Numbered from the stretch's first letter, positions 13,798 to 26,368 are shown. The stretch: DNA of 64,000 nt from Nymphaea colorata (GCF_008831285.2 NC_045141.1:18658848-18722847); one strand, 5' to 3'. The notes: generated from the sequence alone by a model not told the origin. A program made the numbers and translations.

Positions 13798-14027
13798 CAG
13801 TGTTGTAAACATCGGTTTGCAAACCAGAAAATCGGTCTTAATCGGCTGTCAATCGTTAAAAATATTAAAATATTATTTCTCATGAAAATTACGTAAACAA
13901 CGAAAAATAAAACTTTCAAAGCGAACTAAACTACTTAGAAGTTTGACATGTGACGCTCTTAAATCGGCCATGAAATTGGATGGGTTTGCTACCGATTTGG
14001 ATAGGCCAATTCTGATGATACTGGTAA
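13798..14027. mobile_element. Candidate MITE with ATCGG-rich ends
   Basis: The left part begins CAGTGTTGTAAACATCGG and the right part ends CCAATTCTGATGATACTG, which are partly complementary inverted ends. Repeated ATCGG words cluster at both ends around an AT-rich core. Similar ATCGG-rich stretches occur near 7.6-8.0 kb and 61.05-61.44 kb. I could not find a convincing target duplication, so the class is unassigned. Confidence 0.4.
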
Positions 14028-14814
14028 GAAAGAACTTTAAGATGCAGGCATCCATTACCAAACTTTGAATGGCGGTGATATGCGTAGCGTGAGATAAGTT
14101 TTCCATGGTCTGTGAAATGAAAAATTAAACAATGGCAGCACGGACATTCTTTTGAATTGTTTATGCATGGCATTTGTTTCTACCGTCGACTTGAGATTGG
14201 TGGTCATATGAGATCACCAGGACTTTAGATCCATGAATTTAAGGTCTGACACTTCTCTTTCATTTCATCTTACGTCTATGGTTTTTTTTTTTTTACATAT
14301 AGAATGGATTTAAGATCAAGATCCTACAATACACCTTTTAATGCAGCCCCAGATGTCTACCTAAATATGATTCTGTGTTTCAAAATGTAGGAAATAAACC
14401 ACACGCTTTCACATTTTGCCATGCACAAATTACATTTCGTGACAATTTTAAAATCCAGTGTGAATCTCTTCGACTCTTAAAATCTTATCTTCTAACTTTT
14501 CAAATATGGAAATCGCATCCACGGTAAGTTCAGAAGACAGAAATATGTAATTCACATCGTTACAGTAGTATTACAAAGGCATAGTCTGGCACACAGACAC
14601 GTGCTACTTGAGAAGATATCCAGCAGCCTCTCTCACTCCTTTGGAGGGGGAGGTCTCCTCTTGGACCCAAGCAGCAATTATTCACCACATTCACAAAGGT
14701 AGAGAGAGAGAGGGCACGTGGATACCAACGGCTATAACTCTCCCAACGGTCAAATTGACCGTCGGCAGCCGCCAGGCCCCCCACCGACAGCCCCAACATG
14801 GCATGCTGCTGCAC

Positions 14815-14866
14815 GCCATTACTAAAAACACAGACGCCATTACTAAAAACACAGACGCCATTACTG
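14815..14866. repeat. 21-bp tandem repeat, about 2.5 units
   Basis: The unit beginning GCCATTACTAAAAACAC is repeated exactly at 14815-14835 and 14836-14856, followed by a partial third copy. Confidence 0.9.
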
Positions 14867-15080
14867 GTACACCTCCTTCCTCGATGACGGCAATGGCATT
14901 CCCGTCCGGAAATAAATAAATTACTTCAGATCCCTCGGTGGTGGGACCGTCGCCGTAGCTCGGTAATCGGCGACTGTCTAGTGTCTACTACAAAACGAAC
15001 TACTAGAGCCGCCGCCGCTGCGGCTGCCACTATTGAGGTGGACAAAAGCGAACTGTGGCGACGGCTGCTTCCTTCCGCTG

Positions 15081-18000
15081 TCAGTGGAAATTGAGACGAG
15101 AGGTGTAGGTGGCCTTGGGCGACCAGTTCCTCGGGATGACGTCCCTCGCCGACAGCGTCCGGTTGGCGGTCAGAGTCGTGAGCTTGACGGAAAACGGCCC
15201 CTGCAGCGGACCTCCGATGATGCACCAGTTTGCTCCCCACAGGTGATTCATCGGCAGCCACACCGTCGATCCCTCCTGCAATTAGAAGAAAAAGAACCGA
15301 ATAAATTGAGAGAACAGAAACCGTTCGATCTCTTAGATCATTCTGTTCTTTTTCTCTTTCTTACAAGAGATACCCACTTCCCCCACAACTGAACAGTAAT
15401 TAATTCAGTCGGCTTTTTACTGTTGCTTCCCATTTTTCCTCTGGTTACTTTGTTCATCTCACGGATTAGTTCATAGAACAGTGGTGCAGAGACAGAAAAG
15501 AACAACAGAAAGAAGGGAAGAAATTGTACCGGTCGGATGTGCATGGAGCCAACATCTCCATCTCCATCTTCGTACTCGACGAGAAGAGAGAGCCAGTAAT
15601 CGGTGGAACCTTCATTCACATGGAACGCAATGTTCTTGCCTCGGTACTTGCAGGCAGTCCTGTTCACACACATGGATGCACAAAACAAACGTGAACATTT
15701 TATATTATCAATAGAAAATCTAACAAGTACTCCCCTTTAACATATGTTCTCTCTCTCTCTCTCTCTCATAATCAAACACCCATTCATTTGCAAGAGGCTG
15801 GGCTGACCATGGTGTTCGGGTCGCTGGGTCAAATTGATTTGGGACAAACCAGCAGACAGTGGACCCGTGTAGAACCAAACTTTTTCACTTGAATGGCAAT
15901 TAAAAAGAAGGTTTGCCCACGCCGCACTCTTTAACATTTTCTGCTTTTCCACCGGCGATCCCGGCAACGCCAATTAAAAGTAGGAAGAAGCCAAAGAAAT
16001 TCCCATCTGAGTGAAATATTTATTAATTCTAAGGTGATATCCCAATAGTCTCTCTGTCAATCAAGCGTGTGCAAGCTTCATGCCACATATCTAGTCCAAA
16101 AGATACTCCAGATCCACTAGATAAAGTTTGGGCTTCTTTTCTTTTTCTTTTTGTCTTGGGATTTTTCTTTTTCTTTCTGTTTTTCTCACACTTAATTCCT
16201 TGACAAAGGTTCACATAAAAGGGGTCAGTATTTTGAATCTCATGGAAGCTAACATTCTGCAACAGTACTGAAATGCAATACCAAATTGATGTTAATTTGT
16301 ATTAGATGAAGCAAGCCAAAACTTTAGAAATATAAAGAACATGGCCTTGGGAGTTTGTCTTAAGGTAGTTTCTCCTCAATAAAGATGAATTCTTCGACAA
16401 AATGGATGAGACACAACTTAACATGCTGCAACAGTATTGAAATACAATACCAAATTGATGTTACTTTCAAGCCAAAACCTTAGAAATATAAAAAATAAGT
16501 TCAAGTTTTGTGGGCACTATGCTTCTGCATCAATTAAATAATAACGTGATGCATATAGATTGAACTTTGGCTCAATGAAATGAATTACTCTTTTCACTCA
16601 CTCGAATAAACCTAAACTCAAGGTTAAACAGGCAGTCCCGTACAACCTCCTCCCGAAAAAACTACATACACATATGTGGCCTGTATTATTTTTATGACAA
16701 GCATGTGGAGGACTATGTAAATAATGAAATAAAAGAATATGAAGATATGGTTGCTTGTTGGTTGTTTTCTCTCTGGTCCCAAATTCCAAGGAAATCTCAT
16801 TCACTCATACCGGCCATGGTGTGAAAGCCGCTTGTCAACCGAAGACTTTCTACAAGCTACAGAGACGCTAGGTTTGTCCTTGGGTTTCCGAGGACGAAGA
16901 GCCTGAACGCCGTCGTCGGAAGTTGGCCATTTTGAGTCACAATGAAGAAGACAGTTAAGAGGCCACGAAAATCGCGAAGAAGAAAGTTGAGAGCTCCCAT
17001 GAGAAAGGAAGTCCTTCCCCATCGGCCGAGGAGGTAGACCCGCCATTTCCGCCATGGCCCCTGGATACAGGGGAAGAGAGAGAGAGAGAGTTGCATGAGT
17101 TGGCGCGGGCGACTAATGTACTTTTCCAGGCACCATGTTAAGGCCACCGAAGCACGTCCCCATGCTCGCCAGGAGGCAGGCAGGCAGCACCACCACTGCC
17201 ACTGCCAGAATACCGGCGCTCTTGGCGGATGGTGCCGGAGACAAAACCCACAGAGTAACGTCAAAAAAGTAAAAGAAAACGACTTTTCTTCCCGTCGGCA
17301 ACGTAGAAAAGCCAACCATCCTTTTCGTAGTTTAGTTACTCGGCCACATGAAAAATATAAACAAATGGCTCGCTTCCATGGGTGGCTGGAAAGCGGCATC
17401 CGCCACATGCCACCAGGCCAGGTCGAGTCAGGTCCCCGCCGGAGACTGGCGCGACGCTCGGAGATGGAAAGCCAAGAGTAAAAAAGCGGCGGCAGAGGAA
17501 AGCGGACTCGCGGAGCGAGGAGAGCAAGAAAGAAAGCGGAGGGCAGGGTTGAGTTGCCGTACCGTCGGTATTGGACCTGGATCTCGCCGCGGTCGCGGAG
17601 GCGAGACCCCAGGCCGGCGACGGCCATGCGGCTGAAGGCGGCGCCGCTGAGGTCGAAGTGGGTGCGGCCGTTGGCGCAGTAGCCGCCAGGGCACTCGTCC
17701 GTCACGATGATCGTCACTGGCCGCCGGGAGCAGATCCCACCGTCCGCGCACTTCACCTTGTAGCACGCCCCGCACCCTTCCCCGGCCTTGAACAGCACCG
17801 GGCTCACCGCGCCAACTCGGGCCTTCAGCGGCCTCACGTCCACCAGTGACCCGTACCCACACGCCCCACCTGCATTCCACGAGCGTGCACACACACACAC
17901 ACACTTTTTCAGTAACTCATCCTCAGCATGGAACATCCGCATCCATGAGCACATAATGCTTCCTCACAAAGTAAATTTCGAGCAGACTACACTCTACAGT

Positions 18001-18510
18001 AGTGAAAATCAAGAAACAAAGTGTCGATACAGTGACTGAGAAGGGCCACAGAAGTGCCACATTAGCACAGACGATGAATTCGGGAAGGTGTAGTAGTAAA
18101 ACCAAAACAGAGGAGCAAAATTTGGAGAAGAAAAGAACTAAGTTTCTTGGTAGCTCGCTACTAAGAGAAATCTACCATCTGGATCGCTCTCCCGCTATGA
18201 GATGAGAGAGAGAAGGAAGAAAAAAAAAGAAGAAGAAGAAGAAACACCCATCACCATCATTACTGAGAAGAGGAGAGAGCCCCTTCCCTCCACATTGGCG
18301 TCGAGTGTGAAATGGGAGTGCGGAGTCACGTCACTGGAAAAAGGAGACAGAAGGGTGCGTACCGTCACTGCCGTCGCCGTCGGGGCTGCCGTACCAGGTG
18401 GCGGTGGCAGGATGCCATCGGTAGTCTTCGTATCTGGGAACGAGCGAGTCGGCGGAGACGAACGAGAAGAGGAGCAGCAGGAAGGAGAAGTACCAGCCGG
18501 AGATCGGCAT
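15081..18510 (-). CDS. EXPB: Beta-expansin (EXPB family)
   Basis: Four exons read on the minus strand: 18510-18363, 17869-17563, 15659-15530 and 15275-15081 (TGA). They give 259 residues, the usual length for EXPB proteins. Residues 1-20 are a hydrophobic signal peptide, so the protein is secreted to the wall. The TATWYGSP and GGACGYG motifs open the GH45-like domain 1. Six or more conserved cysteines follow, and the HFD motif sits at residues 120-122, keeping the Asp of family GH45. Domain 2, the carbohydrate-binding pollen-allergen-like part, runs from ACKYRGKNIAFHV through YWLSLLVEYEDGDGD, WGANW and GPFSVKLT. An NRT glycosylation site lies near the end. Expansins loosen walls non-enzymatically during growth; that is family knowledge. 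Exon 2 is strongly GC-rich compared with the introns. All joins are in frame (phases 1, 2, 0). Confidence 0.95.
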
Positions 18511-19698
18511 TTTGGAGAGACAGAGTCCTGCCGACTCCCGACGAGAGAATGGAGGAAGAAGAAGGAGGAGTGGGGAGGAATGAAGAGGCATTCCTTGCCA
18601 ATTTATTCCCTCGTCCCCCGCCCCTTCTGTAAATGTCGACACAAAGTAAATGAAACACAGAGAGGGAGAGAGACGGCCGTTACTTTTAGGTTACAGGTTA
18701 TAGCGATGTACCGTAAACGCCCGCGGCTTGGTTGGAATCTTGCGGGCGCGCCACTGATTGAGCTGCTTGACCGTTGGTCTCCTTGTCCTTACCGATAACG
18801 TCCATCGGCCCCTCTCTCTCAATTTTCCGGTCGGTGGAAATCGGCGGTCACATTTATCCATTCCGTTGAATCGGTAAAATAGTAAAAAAAAAAAAATAAA
18901 GAAAAAAATTGTAAATAAATAAAAATATATAACTTTTAAAATATTTAAATACAGAAAGAACACATAACACTCATACTGCCGGCCTCAATCATATAAATCA
19001 TATTTGTACAATCAAATTTCACTAGAACAAGTAAGATTCTTTGGATAAACAATGTGCCCGATCCCAATTTTTATATATATATATAGATTTTTTTTCTACC
19101 GTATAATTAGTCATTGACCTTAATGATTGAGCTTCTCGATTTTCCAATAATTTTCGAAAGTTTTTTTTTTTTTTCAAGGGGGCATGTCAAAGATTGGTAC
19201 TACTATCACGTGATCTACGCCATGTGAGATGAATGTTTGGAAGAATATATCTTCAGCCTTTAAAGCCATGTGAAAAGAAGTTATAAAAGAAAAGAAAGCC
19301 TTTATACTAAGTGTCGGTAATCAACAGTGAAAACGTTACTAATATGATCTCAAGCTGGATGGTCTCGAAAATGTTAGCAGTTTCATAAAATTTAAAATTA
19401 TTAGATAATTGAGCTATTTTAAACCATCAAATTTATATGTAGATCTTATTGTATTCGCAAGTTGATCTCCAAAATAAAACTAAGTTTGTATATTTAATGC
19501 ATGCTGAAGTTGGTCATAGTTTTTATTTTCTCATAATGTGCTCCAATATTTCCCTTTAGAATGAAAATTAAATGTTTTTTTATATCATGTTTGAGCATGA
19601 TAAAATTCCATCCGACCATCATTTCTCATAACATGCTCCAATATTGCCCTTCATTTCATTTTCTTATAGCAACAGGTATGCTTTCGGTGCCTTAAGGT

Positions 19699-20088
19699 TA
19701 GGACTGCACAAACTCGAACTTGAGTTGGGCCAGATTGAGCTCGAACTCGAATCTAGCTCAACGGAACAAGTTCAAGCTCGAACTTGACTTGTTTATGTTA
19801 AGAATGTCTCATTTTTTTATAACTTATTTAACTCAATTAACTCGTTTAACTCATTTGGTTGCGGCTTGTTTAATTATTTTTTCGTTTAATTCAACATTCG
19901 TTGTACACCCGAGTCGAGTCAAGTTGAAACAAGTTGAGACCGTACAACTCGAATTCAACTCGTTTAACTTTTCGAGCATACATTTGAACTCGAGCCCGAC
20001 TCATTTATAAATGAGACGAGTTCAAGCTGAGTTTTAATGAGCAATTTCGAATCAAGCTCGAGCTGACTCGACTCATTGTACAGCCCTG
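19699..20088. mobile_element. hAT-like MITE, copy C, with near-perfect 8-bp target duplication
   Basis: Begins TAGGACTGCACAA and ends TTGTACAGCCCTG, so the reverse complement of the right end is CAGGGCTGTACAA. It is flanked by CTTAAGGT (19691-19698) and CTTGAGGT (20089-20096), an 8-bp duplication with one mismatch. The interior is rich in CTCGAACTCGA words and clearly related to copies at 2519-2979 and 22686-23201. A 96-codon open frame inside is a by-product of the repeat words. Confidence 0.8.
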
Positions 20089-20398
20089 CTTGAGGTATAA
20101 CTAACTATTTTTCAACTTAATATTGGTGTCCTCCTTGTGCAGCACATGGAACTGATGCCATATGAGCTCCAAACAAAACCTAACCACCTATGAGCCCCCA
20201 CATCGTCTGTTGCACCAACCTTCCTGAGAAAAATTATACATGCCTAAAGGGAAAGATAGATAGAGTAAAAAGAAAAACACCCATGAGATGGAGCTTCTTT
20301 GTCGGTTGCAACGCGTCTGATTTGTCCTATCTTTGGTTGCCACCTGATTCTCTTGTGTAGGTCTCAATTGCATGTATTTCATATTGGTGTAAACAGTA

Positions 20399-20586
20399 AG
20401 CAGAGGCGAAGGGAAGGGGGCGCTGGCAGGGGTCTTGGCTCCCCCTCAGATTTTAAAAACTTTAAATATGTAAATTTAAAAAAAATTAGTTTAATATATA
20501 TAAAAAATTAAAAATTTTTATTTTCGGCTCCTGTTAAAATTTTGAAACTATAATTCAGCCCTTCTTCGAAAACTTCCTGGCTCTGC
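20399..20586. mobile_element. Candidate MITE with CAGAG termini
   Basis: The left end CAGAGGCGAAGGGAAGG and right end CTTCCTGGCTCTG are approximate inverted repeats around an AT-rich core. A stretch starting CAGAGCGGAATCAGAAATTT at about 28940 looks like one end of a relative. No clear target duplication seen. Confidence 0.4.
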
Positions 20587-22685
20587 TCTTAGTGTAAGCT
20601 TCTTTCATTTCTTTACCATGAATAGGTGTTCAGTTTTTTTTTTTCTAAAAACCTAACTTGTTAATTACTTTTAAATCAGCTCTTCCATTTCTGGATTTTT
20701 CAAAGTCACTGGACATTTTTCTTTCCTTTTCTCATTTTACATACATAAACCAACTCAACTTTGTTCCAGAAATATGCAAGGCATCCGAGCTAACACTGAA
20801 GTGAATGTTTGTATGCTCGAATGACTAAAATGCCCTTACTAGGAGGATTACATGTTCATAGTAAAAAGCTTAAAACATCCTGAAAATTGAAAAGATAAAA
20901 AGGCACCTCTCAAATAAAAGACGAAAACACCCCTCACATGCCTTGTTCTTATGCCAACCTAGGCAATAAAGCTGATGTTAAGTCACCATTTAAATTTAAT
21001 GTTTTAATATTTTCAAATGTGAGTAAGGATGCCAATGGATCATATTCGAATAGGATGCACACCAACTATATATGCTTTTCAAATGTTCACATATTTGAAT
21101 TTGAATTCTAATGTGAATGAGAATGAAAAAACAGTCATATCTAAATCCGAAATCTGATATCCTAACTTCAATCAAATCCCAAGGAGATTCTCGAATTCAT
21201 ATCTGAATCTAAATCCGAATTTCAAATCAAAACTGACTGGCTTCCAAAATCTAAGGATGTGGAATATGTGATACTTATTCAAAATTGAATCCAACCTAAG
21301 CCTAAAGCTGATCAGATATTCAAGTGCACCTGAATCTAGATCCAATCGGATATCATTTTTTAAATTCAAATCCCATATAATTTCTTAATCATACATTAAA
21401 CTTCGGATCAAACATCCGATATAAATTAGATATGGCTGCCATTAAAACACGACTGTGGTTGGTGAGCTCTGGTTCGCATTATTTAATGAGATGCACATGC
21501 ATGTTACTATACTTCTATTGGTAAAACGAAGGTACTCGGTGCAATTACTGCAGAAGGGCATTAAGTCGTTTATGCTTATGCTTGGGGTCAGGTCGTTATA
21601 GTTTCGTACTAAAAGCTACGTTTCAATGCACGCTACTGTACTACTATTGACTCTATTCATACATACTGGACGTAAGTCCTTTTTCCGAAAAGATAGGGGC
21701 AGTTTTGTCTTTCTGTGGAAAAACAAAGATCCTGATTTTGTCTTTATAAAACTGTTAGTTTTTGTTATTGAGGGCATCTTTGTCATTTCACTAAGGACAA
21801 TTACAGTCGAATGCAAGCATTTAATCTCCTTTAGCTTCAATGGTGAGGGACACCCTGTGTCATTTTTCTTTTTTCTTCAAAAGTAATTTTAAGGTTATTA
21901 TTATTTACTTGCCTTTATATAGTTTTTCATTTATTTTTTCAAAAAACGGGAATATTATTTTGACAAAATCTGAGTTTTATAACTCAAGATTTTCTATTGT
22001 TGGTAGGAAAAAAAAAATGAATATGAACTAATTAAGGTGTTGCTAGATGATTAAAAATAAAAAACTTTTCACTAATAAATATTTGTTGTAGGAGTATAGC
22101 GACTGTTCTGTGATACTTTTAACAAGGAATTAATGTCAATCAACTTTTAGCCATTCATTAATATTTGCATATAACTGTCAACAAAGTAGGACTAATGTTG
22201 CTAATAAATATCAGTCACATGAAAATAGCGATGGTTTATGATGCAACAATGGTTTATAGTACTTTTAGTAACGTTCATAATAATTTTTAGTGAGAGATTT
22301 GTATGATAGAATTATCTTTTCTATGTATATTGATATATATTCATTATATAAATTAAAATATGAAAAAAAGAGCAGAAGAAAAAGAAGAAAGCTGTTGCTC
22401 TAGTGCTACTGCTTTGCACCGACCAACCTTTTCATCACTTTTGTGGCGCACGAAGAAAAAGTTTGTCTAGAGCTTTTCATTTCCAGCAAAAATTTTTCTT
22501 AAACAAATCCTTCTTCCCTTTAGAATGCGCCTTAAATGCACTGCTGCCCAACTCTCAGTCCCCACACTCGCCCTCTCGTTTGGGGCGCCTTTGACCACGC
22601 CCTCTGTTATGGTAAAAAGAGAAAGAACACGGAAAAAGACTAATACCCATGAAATTGTATTATGTTTTGCAAGGTCTGTGTTGGG

Positions 22686-23201
22686 TAGGGGTGAACAACC
22701 TCGGCTCCTTAAAGCTCGGATCGTGAATGAGTCAAGTTGAGTAATTTGTTTAACGAGTCGAGCTCGAGTTCACGAGTTGACCCGAGTCGAGCTCAACATG
22801 TAACTACCGAGTTGAGCTCGAACCTTAATCGAGTTTATCGAGCCTTAATCGAGTCGAGCTCGAGCTCTGCATGTAAGGATGAATACCAATTGTATGCAAA
22901 CGAGTTTGTCGAGTCTTAATCGAGTCGAACTTGAGCTCAACATGTAACGATGAATATGAATTGTATTCAAAAGAGTTTGTAGAGCTTTAATCGAGCTGAG
23001 CTCAAGTTCGACATGTAATAATGAATATCAATTCTATTCATACGAGATTATCGACTTCAACACATAACTGCCGAGTCAAGGTCAAGTTGCTTCCGTCGAG
23101 CTATTCTCGAGTTACAGCTAAGTCGAGTTCAAAATTTTATTAGTCAAAGCCGAATTTGAGCTGATTGAACTCAGGCTCGACTCAGTTTGTGTTCACCCTT
23201 A
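22686..23201. mobile_element. hAT-like MITE, copy B
   Basis: Begins TAGGGGTGAACA and ends TGTTCACCCTTA, giving 12-bp inverted ends with one mismatch. The interior repeats GAGTCGAGCTCGAG words and several longer units containing CATGTAAnnATGAATA. Flanking 8-mers do not match, so the target duplication has decayed or the element was rearranged. Confidence 0.75.
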
Positions 23202-24216
23202 AATGGCAGTGAATGCGATAGGTTTTATCTGACCGAAGTGAAGAAAGTCTCCCTCATCCGACGTATGCATGTTTGATTATGATTATGATGAGAGACGGGA
23301 ACATGCCGATAAGAAACATACCAAGGATAAAAAGTAGCTTAAAAGGGAATAGATGCTACTTTTTCTCTAGTCTTTTTTTTTTTTTTTAACTCCAAGAATG
23401 GGGTGAAATTTGCCCCATTCAATTAATGTCCTCGACTAGTAATTAACCTTTCCAACGAAACAAACACGCCCATTCTACTGGGTTGTCAATTTTCTTTTGT
23501 CATATTCAACCGTTCGAATTGGGATTTCAATTTCATGTCAAATTATACCGTAATCATTGGTTTTGGTCAGAAAATTGACAAGTTTGTCAGGGACGGATGG
23601 GCGGTCTATTTTCATGAGCTGAACTCAATTATACATGTTTGAGTGTGACAATATTTGACAGCTCCCCTAAAATCCTCTTAGAGAAAAAGAAAATAAAAGA
23701 AAAAGACAGTTAGGTGCGGGGCCTCTTGCCATCGTTGTGTCAACACAGAGGAGAGGAAGGCAGAACAAGATAGATGGGCCCTTCAAAAAGAAAAGGAAAA
23801 GGGAGAAAAAGTCTCTGAACAATCAAGCACGGGGAACGCCCACCGACACACATGGGAAGAGGGGAAGGGCGCGAAAGTTTGACTGCGCTCCTTTGCCGGG
23901 AAGCAGAAAAAGGGGCGGGAAAAACCCGAGACGGCAGTCACGTGTTTGACTGAGTGGGAAGGGTGGGGTTTGCGTAAATGACCAAATCGCCCCTAACTCC
24001 CAACCGTTAGCTCCCGCATACAGATCAGAAAGTGTCGGTGGGCGAATCACATCTCAAAATGGGATAATCATTTTTTATTTCTTGTTTGCATGTCGAGTTC
24101 CAACTCGGTAGGTTTTTTTCGACTTTTCACATCATATTTTCCCTCCTCCTTTTCATCGGCTTTGCCTTTTTATAATATCTGTTTTCACTTCATAATTTGA
24201 AGAAAAGGATAAAATT

Positions 24217-24220
<4 letters not shown>

Positions 24221-24280
<60 letters not shown>

Positions 24281-24281
24281 T
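24221..24281. repeat. Compound (TA)n(GA)n microsatellite
   Basis: TA to about 24255, then GA to about 24281. It bounds the left side of a short AT-rich segment (24282-24451) that ends in (CT)n(TA)n at 24452-24494. Confidence 0.95.
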
Positions 24282-24451
24282 TACTCTTTCTATCCAACAT
24301 TACCCAATTCACTGGTAAAGAGATCACTTTGCAAAAAATAAAAAAAAACAATGTGTGAATTAATATTAGATAAAGAAAATACCAATAACAATGAATCAAA
24401 TGCCTTTCAAGAGTGAGCTGTGTGATTCTAAATATCCAAGTTAATATTCAA
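24282..24451. mobile_element. Candidate microsatellite-bounded MITE, family 2, copy 1
   Basis: A 170-bp segment bounded by (TA)n(GA)n on the left and (CT)n(TA)n on the right, so the two boundaries are inverted copies of each other. Its core, around AATGTGTGAATTAATATTAG, is similar to AATGTGTGAACTAATACTAA within 26765-26956, which is also bounded by TA tracts. Confidence 0.5.
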
Positions 24452-24452
24452 C

Positions 24453-24494
<42 letters not shown>
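24452..24494. repeat. Compound (CT)n(TA)n microsatellite
   Basis: Simple CT run followed by a TA run. Confidence 0.95.
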
Positions 24495-24770
24495 CACCAA
24501 CTGAAAGGAGTAGTGGCATAAGCAATAGCAATGGCAACAGCACCATGAAGATCCTGACAAGATTTAGCTTCTTTTGTCATCCTCCACTCAATCTTGGCTT
24601 GCACTTAAACAACCAAAAAGCAGTTATCATACAAAAAGAAGAGTAATAATGTCCATCTCCCAACTGCTTTCACTGTTTCTACTCTTCTTTTATATAAAAG
24701 GCACTAATGGGATAGATAAATGTTGTTATCTCTCTCTCTCTCCCCCCTCTTTCTCTCTCCACATACACAC
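24495..24770. other. Spacer between two microsatellites, no gene seen
   Basis: Non-repetitive AT-rich sequence with a CT-rich end at about 24731-24758. Nothing recognised. Confidence 0.4.
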
Positions 24771-24772
24771 AC

Positions 24773-24806
<34 letters not shown>
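24771..24806. repeat. Compound (TA)n(GA)n microsatellite
   Basis: TA run followed by a GA run, directly abutting the left end of MITE family 1 copy 3. Confidence 0.9.
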
Positions 24807-24807
<1 letters not shown>

Positions 24808-25134
24808 TTGGTTAAAAAGAGAACACTTTTACTTTTTTGCTAAAAATTTATTTCATAAAATATAAGTTTCCTAATATATTTATAAAAACTATGTTTATAA
24901 AAAAGCTTTGAATCAAGTTGTTTCTATGGAAAATGTTGATTTTTTTAGTATCAAAATATTGATGTTATGGGAGTCATTCATTTTTGCTTGTCATTAATAC
25001 ACAATTACAAACCAAAAAATAATCAACTTAATATAAATTTTGCATCAATCCTTAAGATAAGGTTATATTAAAAAAACACTTTAAATATCATATTTAAAGA
25101 GTTAGCTTTTGTTCTGGCCTATTGGTCTTGTTTA

Positions 25135-25138
<4 letters not shown>
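24807..25138 (-). mobile_element. Microsatellite-bounded MITE, family 1, copy 3 (inverted)
   Basis: Bounded by GA/TA repeats on the left and (TA)n on the right. Its sequence is an inverted relative of the element at 26365-26741: for example CATCAATCCTTAAGAT and AAAAAAACACTT here are the complement of the matching words there, and AATCAAGTTGTTT matches AAACAACTTGATT in reverse. The ends carry TTGGTTAAAAA and TCTTGTTTATACT, degraded forms of the family termini. Confidence 0.7.

Positions 25139-25180
<42 letters not shown>
25137..25180. repeat. (TA)n microsatellite
   Basis: Simple TA run bounding the right side of family 1 copy 3. Confidence 0.95.
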
Positions 25181-25182
<2 letters not shown>

Positions 25183-26284
25183 CACTTCATTCTACCTGAA
25201 CCTGAAACTCATTACTTGTCAGTAACTTTTTTTGCCAAATTAACTGCTCATAAGTGATGTCGATGTACAAAAAGCATAGTTTTTCTTAACATTTAATAAC
25301 CCTTTCTAGATGATTGAATATTTAATAGACATTACTTTTACATCGATGACAAAGCGTTTGAGCACGACCGCAGATGCCAGTAGTTAATTTCATAATAAAA
25401 CAATTATAGAAAGTACGTGCATAAAGTTTCAATGTTTTTACAAGCCAAAAAGTTTCTGGCGATTAATTTTTTAACTTGTTAATAAACATTGTGCGGTTGC
25501 TCTAGTAAATATAAATTATATAATTGATATCATTCCTATCGTATAATAACGACATTAATTTACTATTGCATTTTTTTTTCTAGCAAGGTCAAAAAATGAG
25601 ACTTAAGCAAAAGAAGAAGCATGGACCACATTGCATGTGCATAAAGCATCCAGACCATACATTTCATATCCACATTATCCATGTATAAAATTCTCTGACA
25701 TAAATTTATAACCCTAAAAGTTGATAAATTTTTATATTATATTGAAGCCTTTGGATGTCATTGTATTCATCCAGCCAAATTATATTGAAGATTATCTTAA
25801 ATAAATTTCCAATTTCTAAATTAGAAAAAAAACCGATACGCCGCCGACTCCGGTTTTTTGCGATTCTTTTTGTCGCACCCCCTCGATTTTTATAGGTGTA
25901 TACATTCTCTTCCTGCTGTCAAACGCGCCCTAAGATTTCTTCGGCATCTGCCTCCACGGAGGAGTCGATCGACGCGATTAGACTCAATAACAATAAGCAA
26001 ATCTTATTCTAATTAGGCGCGGGAATAATAAATCAAGCAATTAAACAGGTGTGATGGAGAGACACAAGGGAAGAGCATGTGCTTGTGGCCATGCTTAGAC
26101 ATGCCCTACGTATTCAATTTCCGCTTTTTTAGGAGCACCCACCATACTCTACAAGCTGTAAATTGGGCCTCTCCACGCTTGGGCATGTGGGCAGTCACTC
26201 CTCCACATGATCATATTCCACCATTCATTATAAAATATGGGTCACTTTTCAAGGTTATTCCATGCCAAATTAATAAAGACTTTG

Positions 26285-26289
<5 letters not shown>
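25181..26289. other. Intergenic, no gene seen
   Basis: AT-rich sequence without a supportable frame. A locally GC-richer patch at 25830-25990 includes CGATACGCCGCCGACTCCGG but shows no recognisable product. Confidence 0.5.

Positions 26290-26362
<73 letters not shown>
26290..26362. repeat. Compound (TA)n(GA)n microsatellite
   Basis: TA to about 26332 and GA to about 26362, immediately before MITE family 1 copy 1. Confidence 0.95.

Positions 26363-26364
<2 letters not shown>

Positions 26365-26368
<4 letters not shown>

Larger units (their letters stand above)
12441..15080. other. Intergenic between two convergent genes
   Basis: No gene supported. It contains the 3' trailer of the tetraspanin, a CT run near 13474-13490, a (TA)n tract at 13674-13708, an ATCGG-rich repeat at about 13795-14030, and a 21-bp tandem repeat at 14815-14866. 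The last part is the presumed 3' trailer of the expansin on the opposite strand. Confidence 0.6.
18511..24220. other. Gene-poor intergenic region upstream of the beta-expansin
   Basis: The first few hundred bases are expansin leader and promoter. Beyond that I see no gene. Two hAT-like MITEs (19699-20088, 22686-23201) and one CAGAG-ended repeat (about 20399-20586) are present. The stretch 21000-21420 is AT-rich and rich in GAATC/AATCC words. Longer open frames here lie inside repeats or low-complexity purine runs. Confidence 0.6.

Noticed and set aside
16857..17954. 365-residue minus-strand frame as a stand-alone gene
   Set aside because: Only the part at 17563-17869 is real, as exon 2 of the beta-expansin. 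The rest is read-through into introns, as shown by in-frame splice joins to the other exons.
18202..18798. 198-residue plus-strand frame overlapping expansin exon 1
   Set aside because: It is the antisense shadow of a GC-rich coding exon and begins in a GAA/AAG purine run.
19720..20010. 96-residue frame
   Set aside because: Lies within a hAT-like MITE and reflects its CTCGAA word repeats.
23737..23949. Basic 70-residue frame rich in Lys/Arg
   Set aside because: Low-complexity purine-rich sequence; no homology or splice context to support it.
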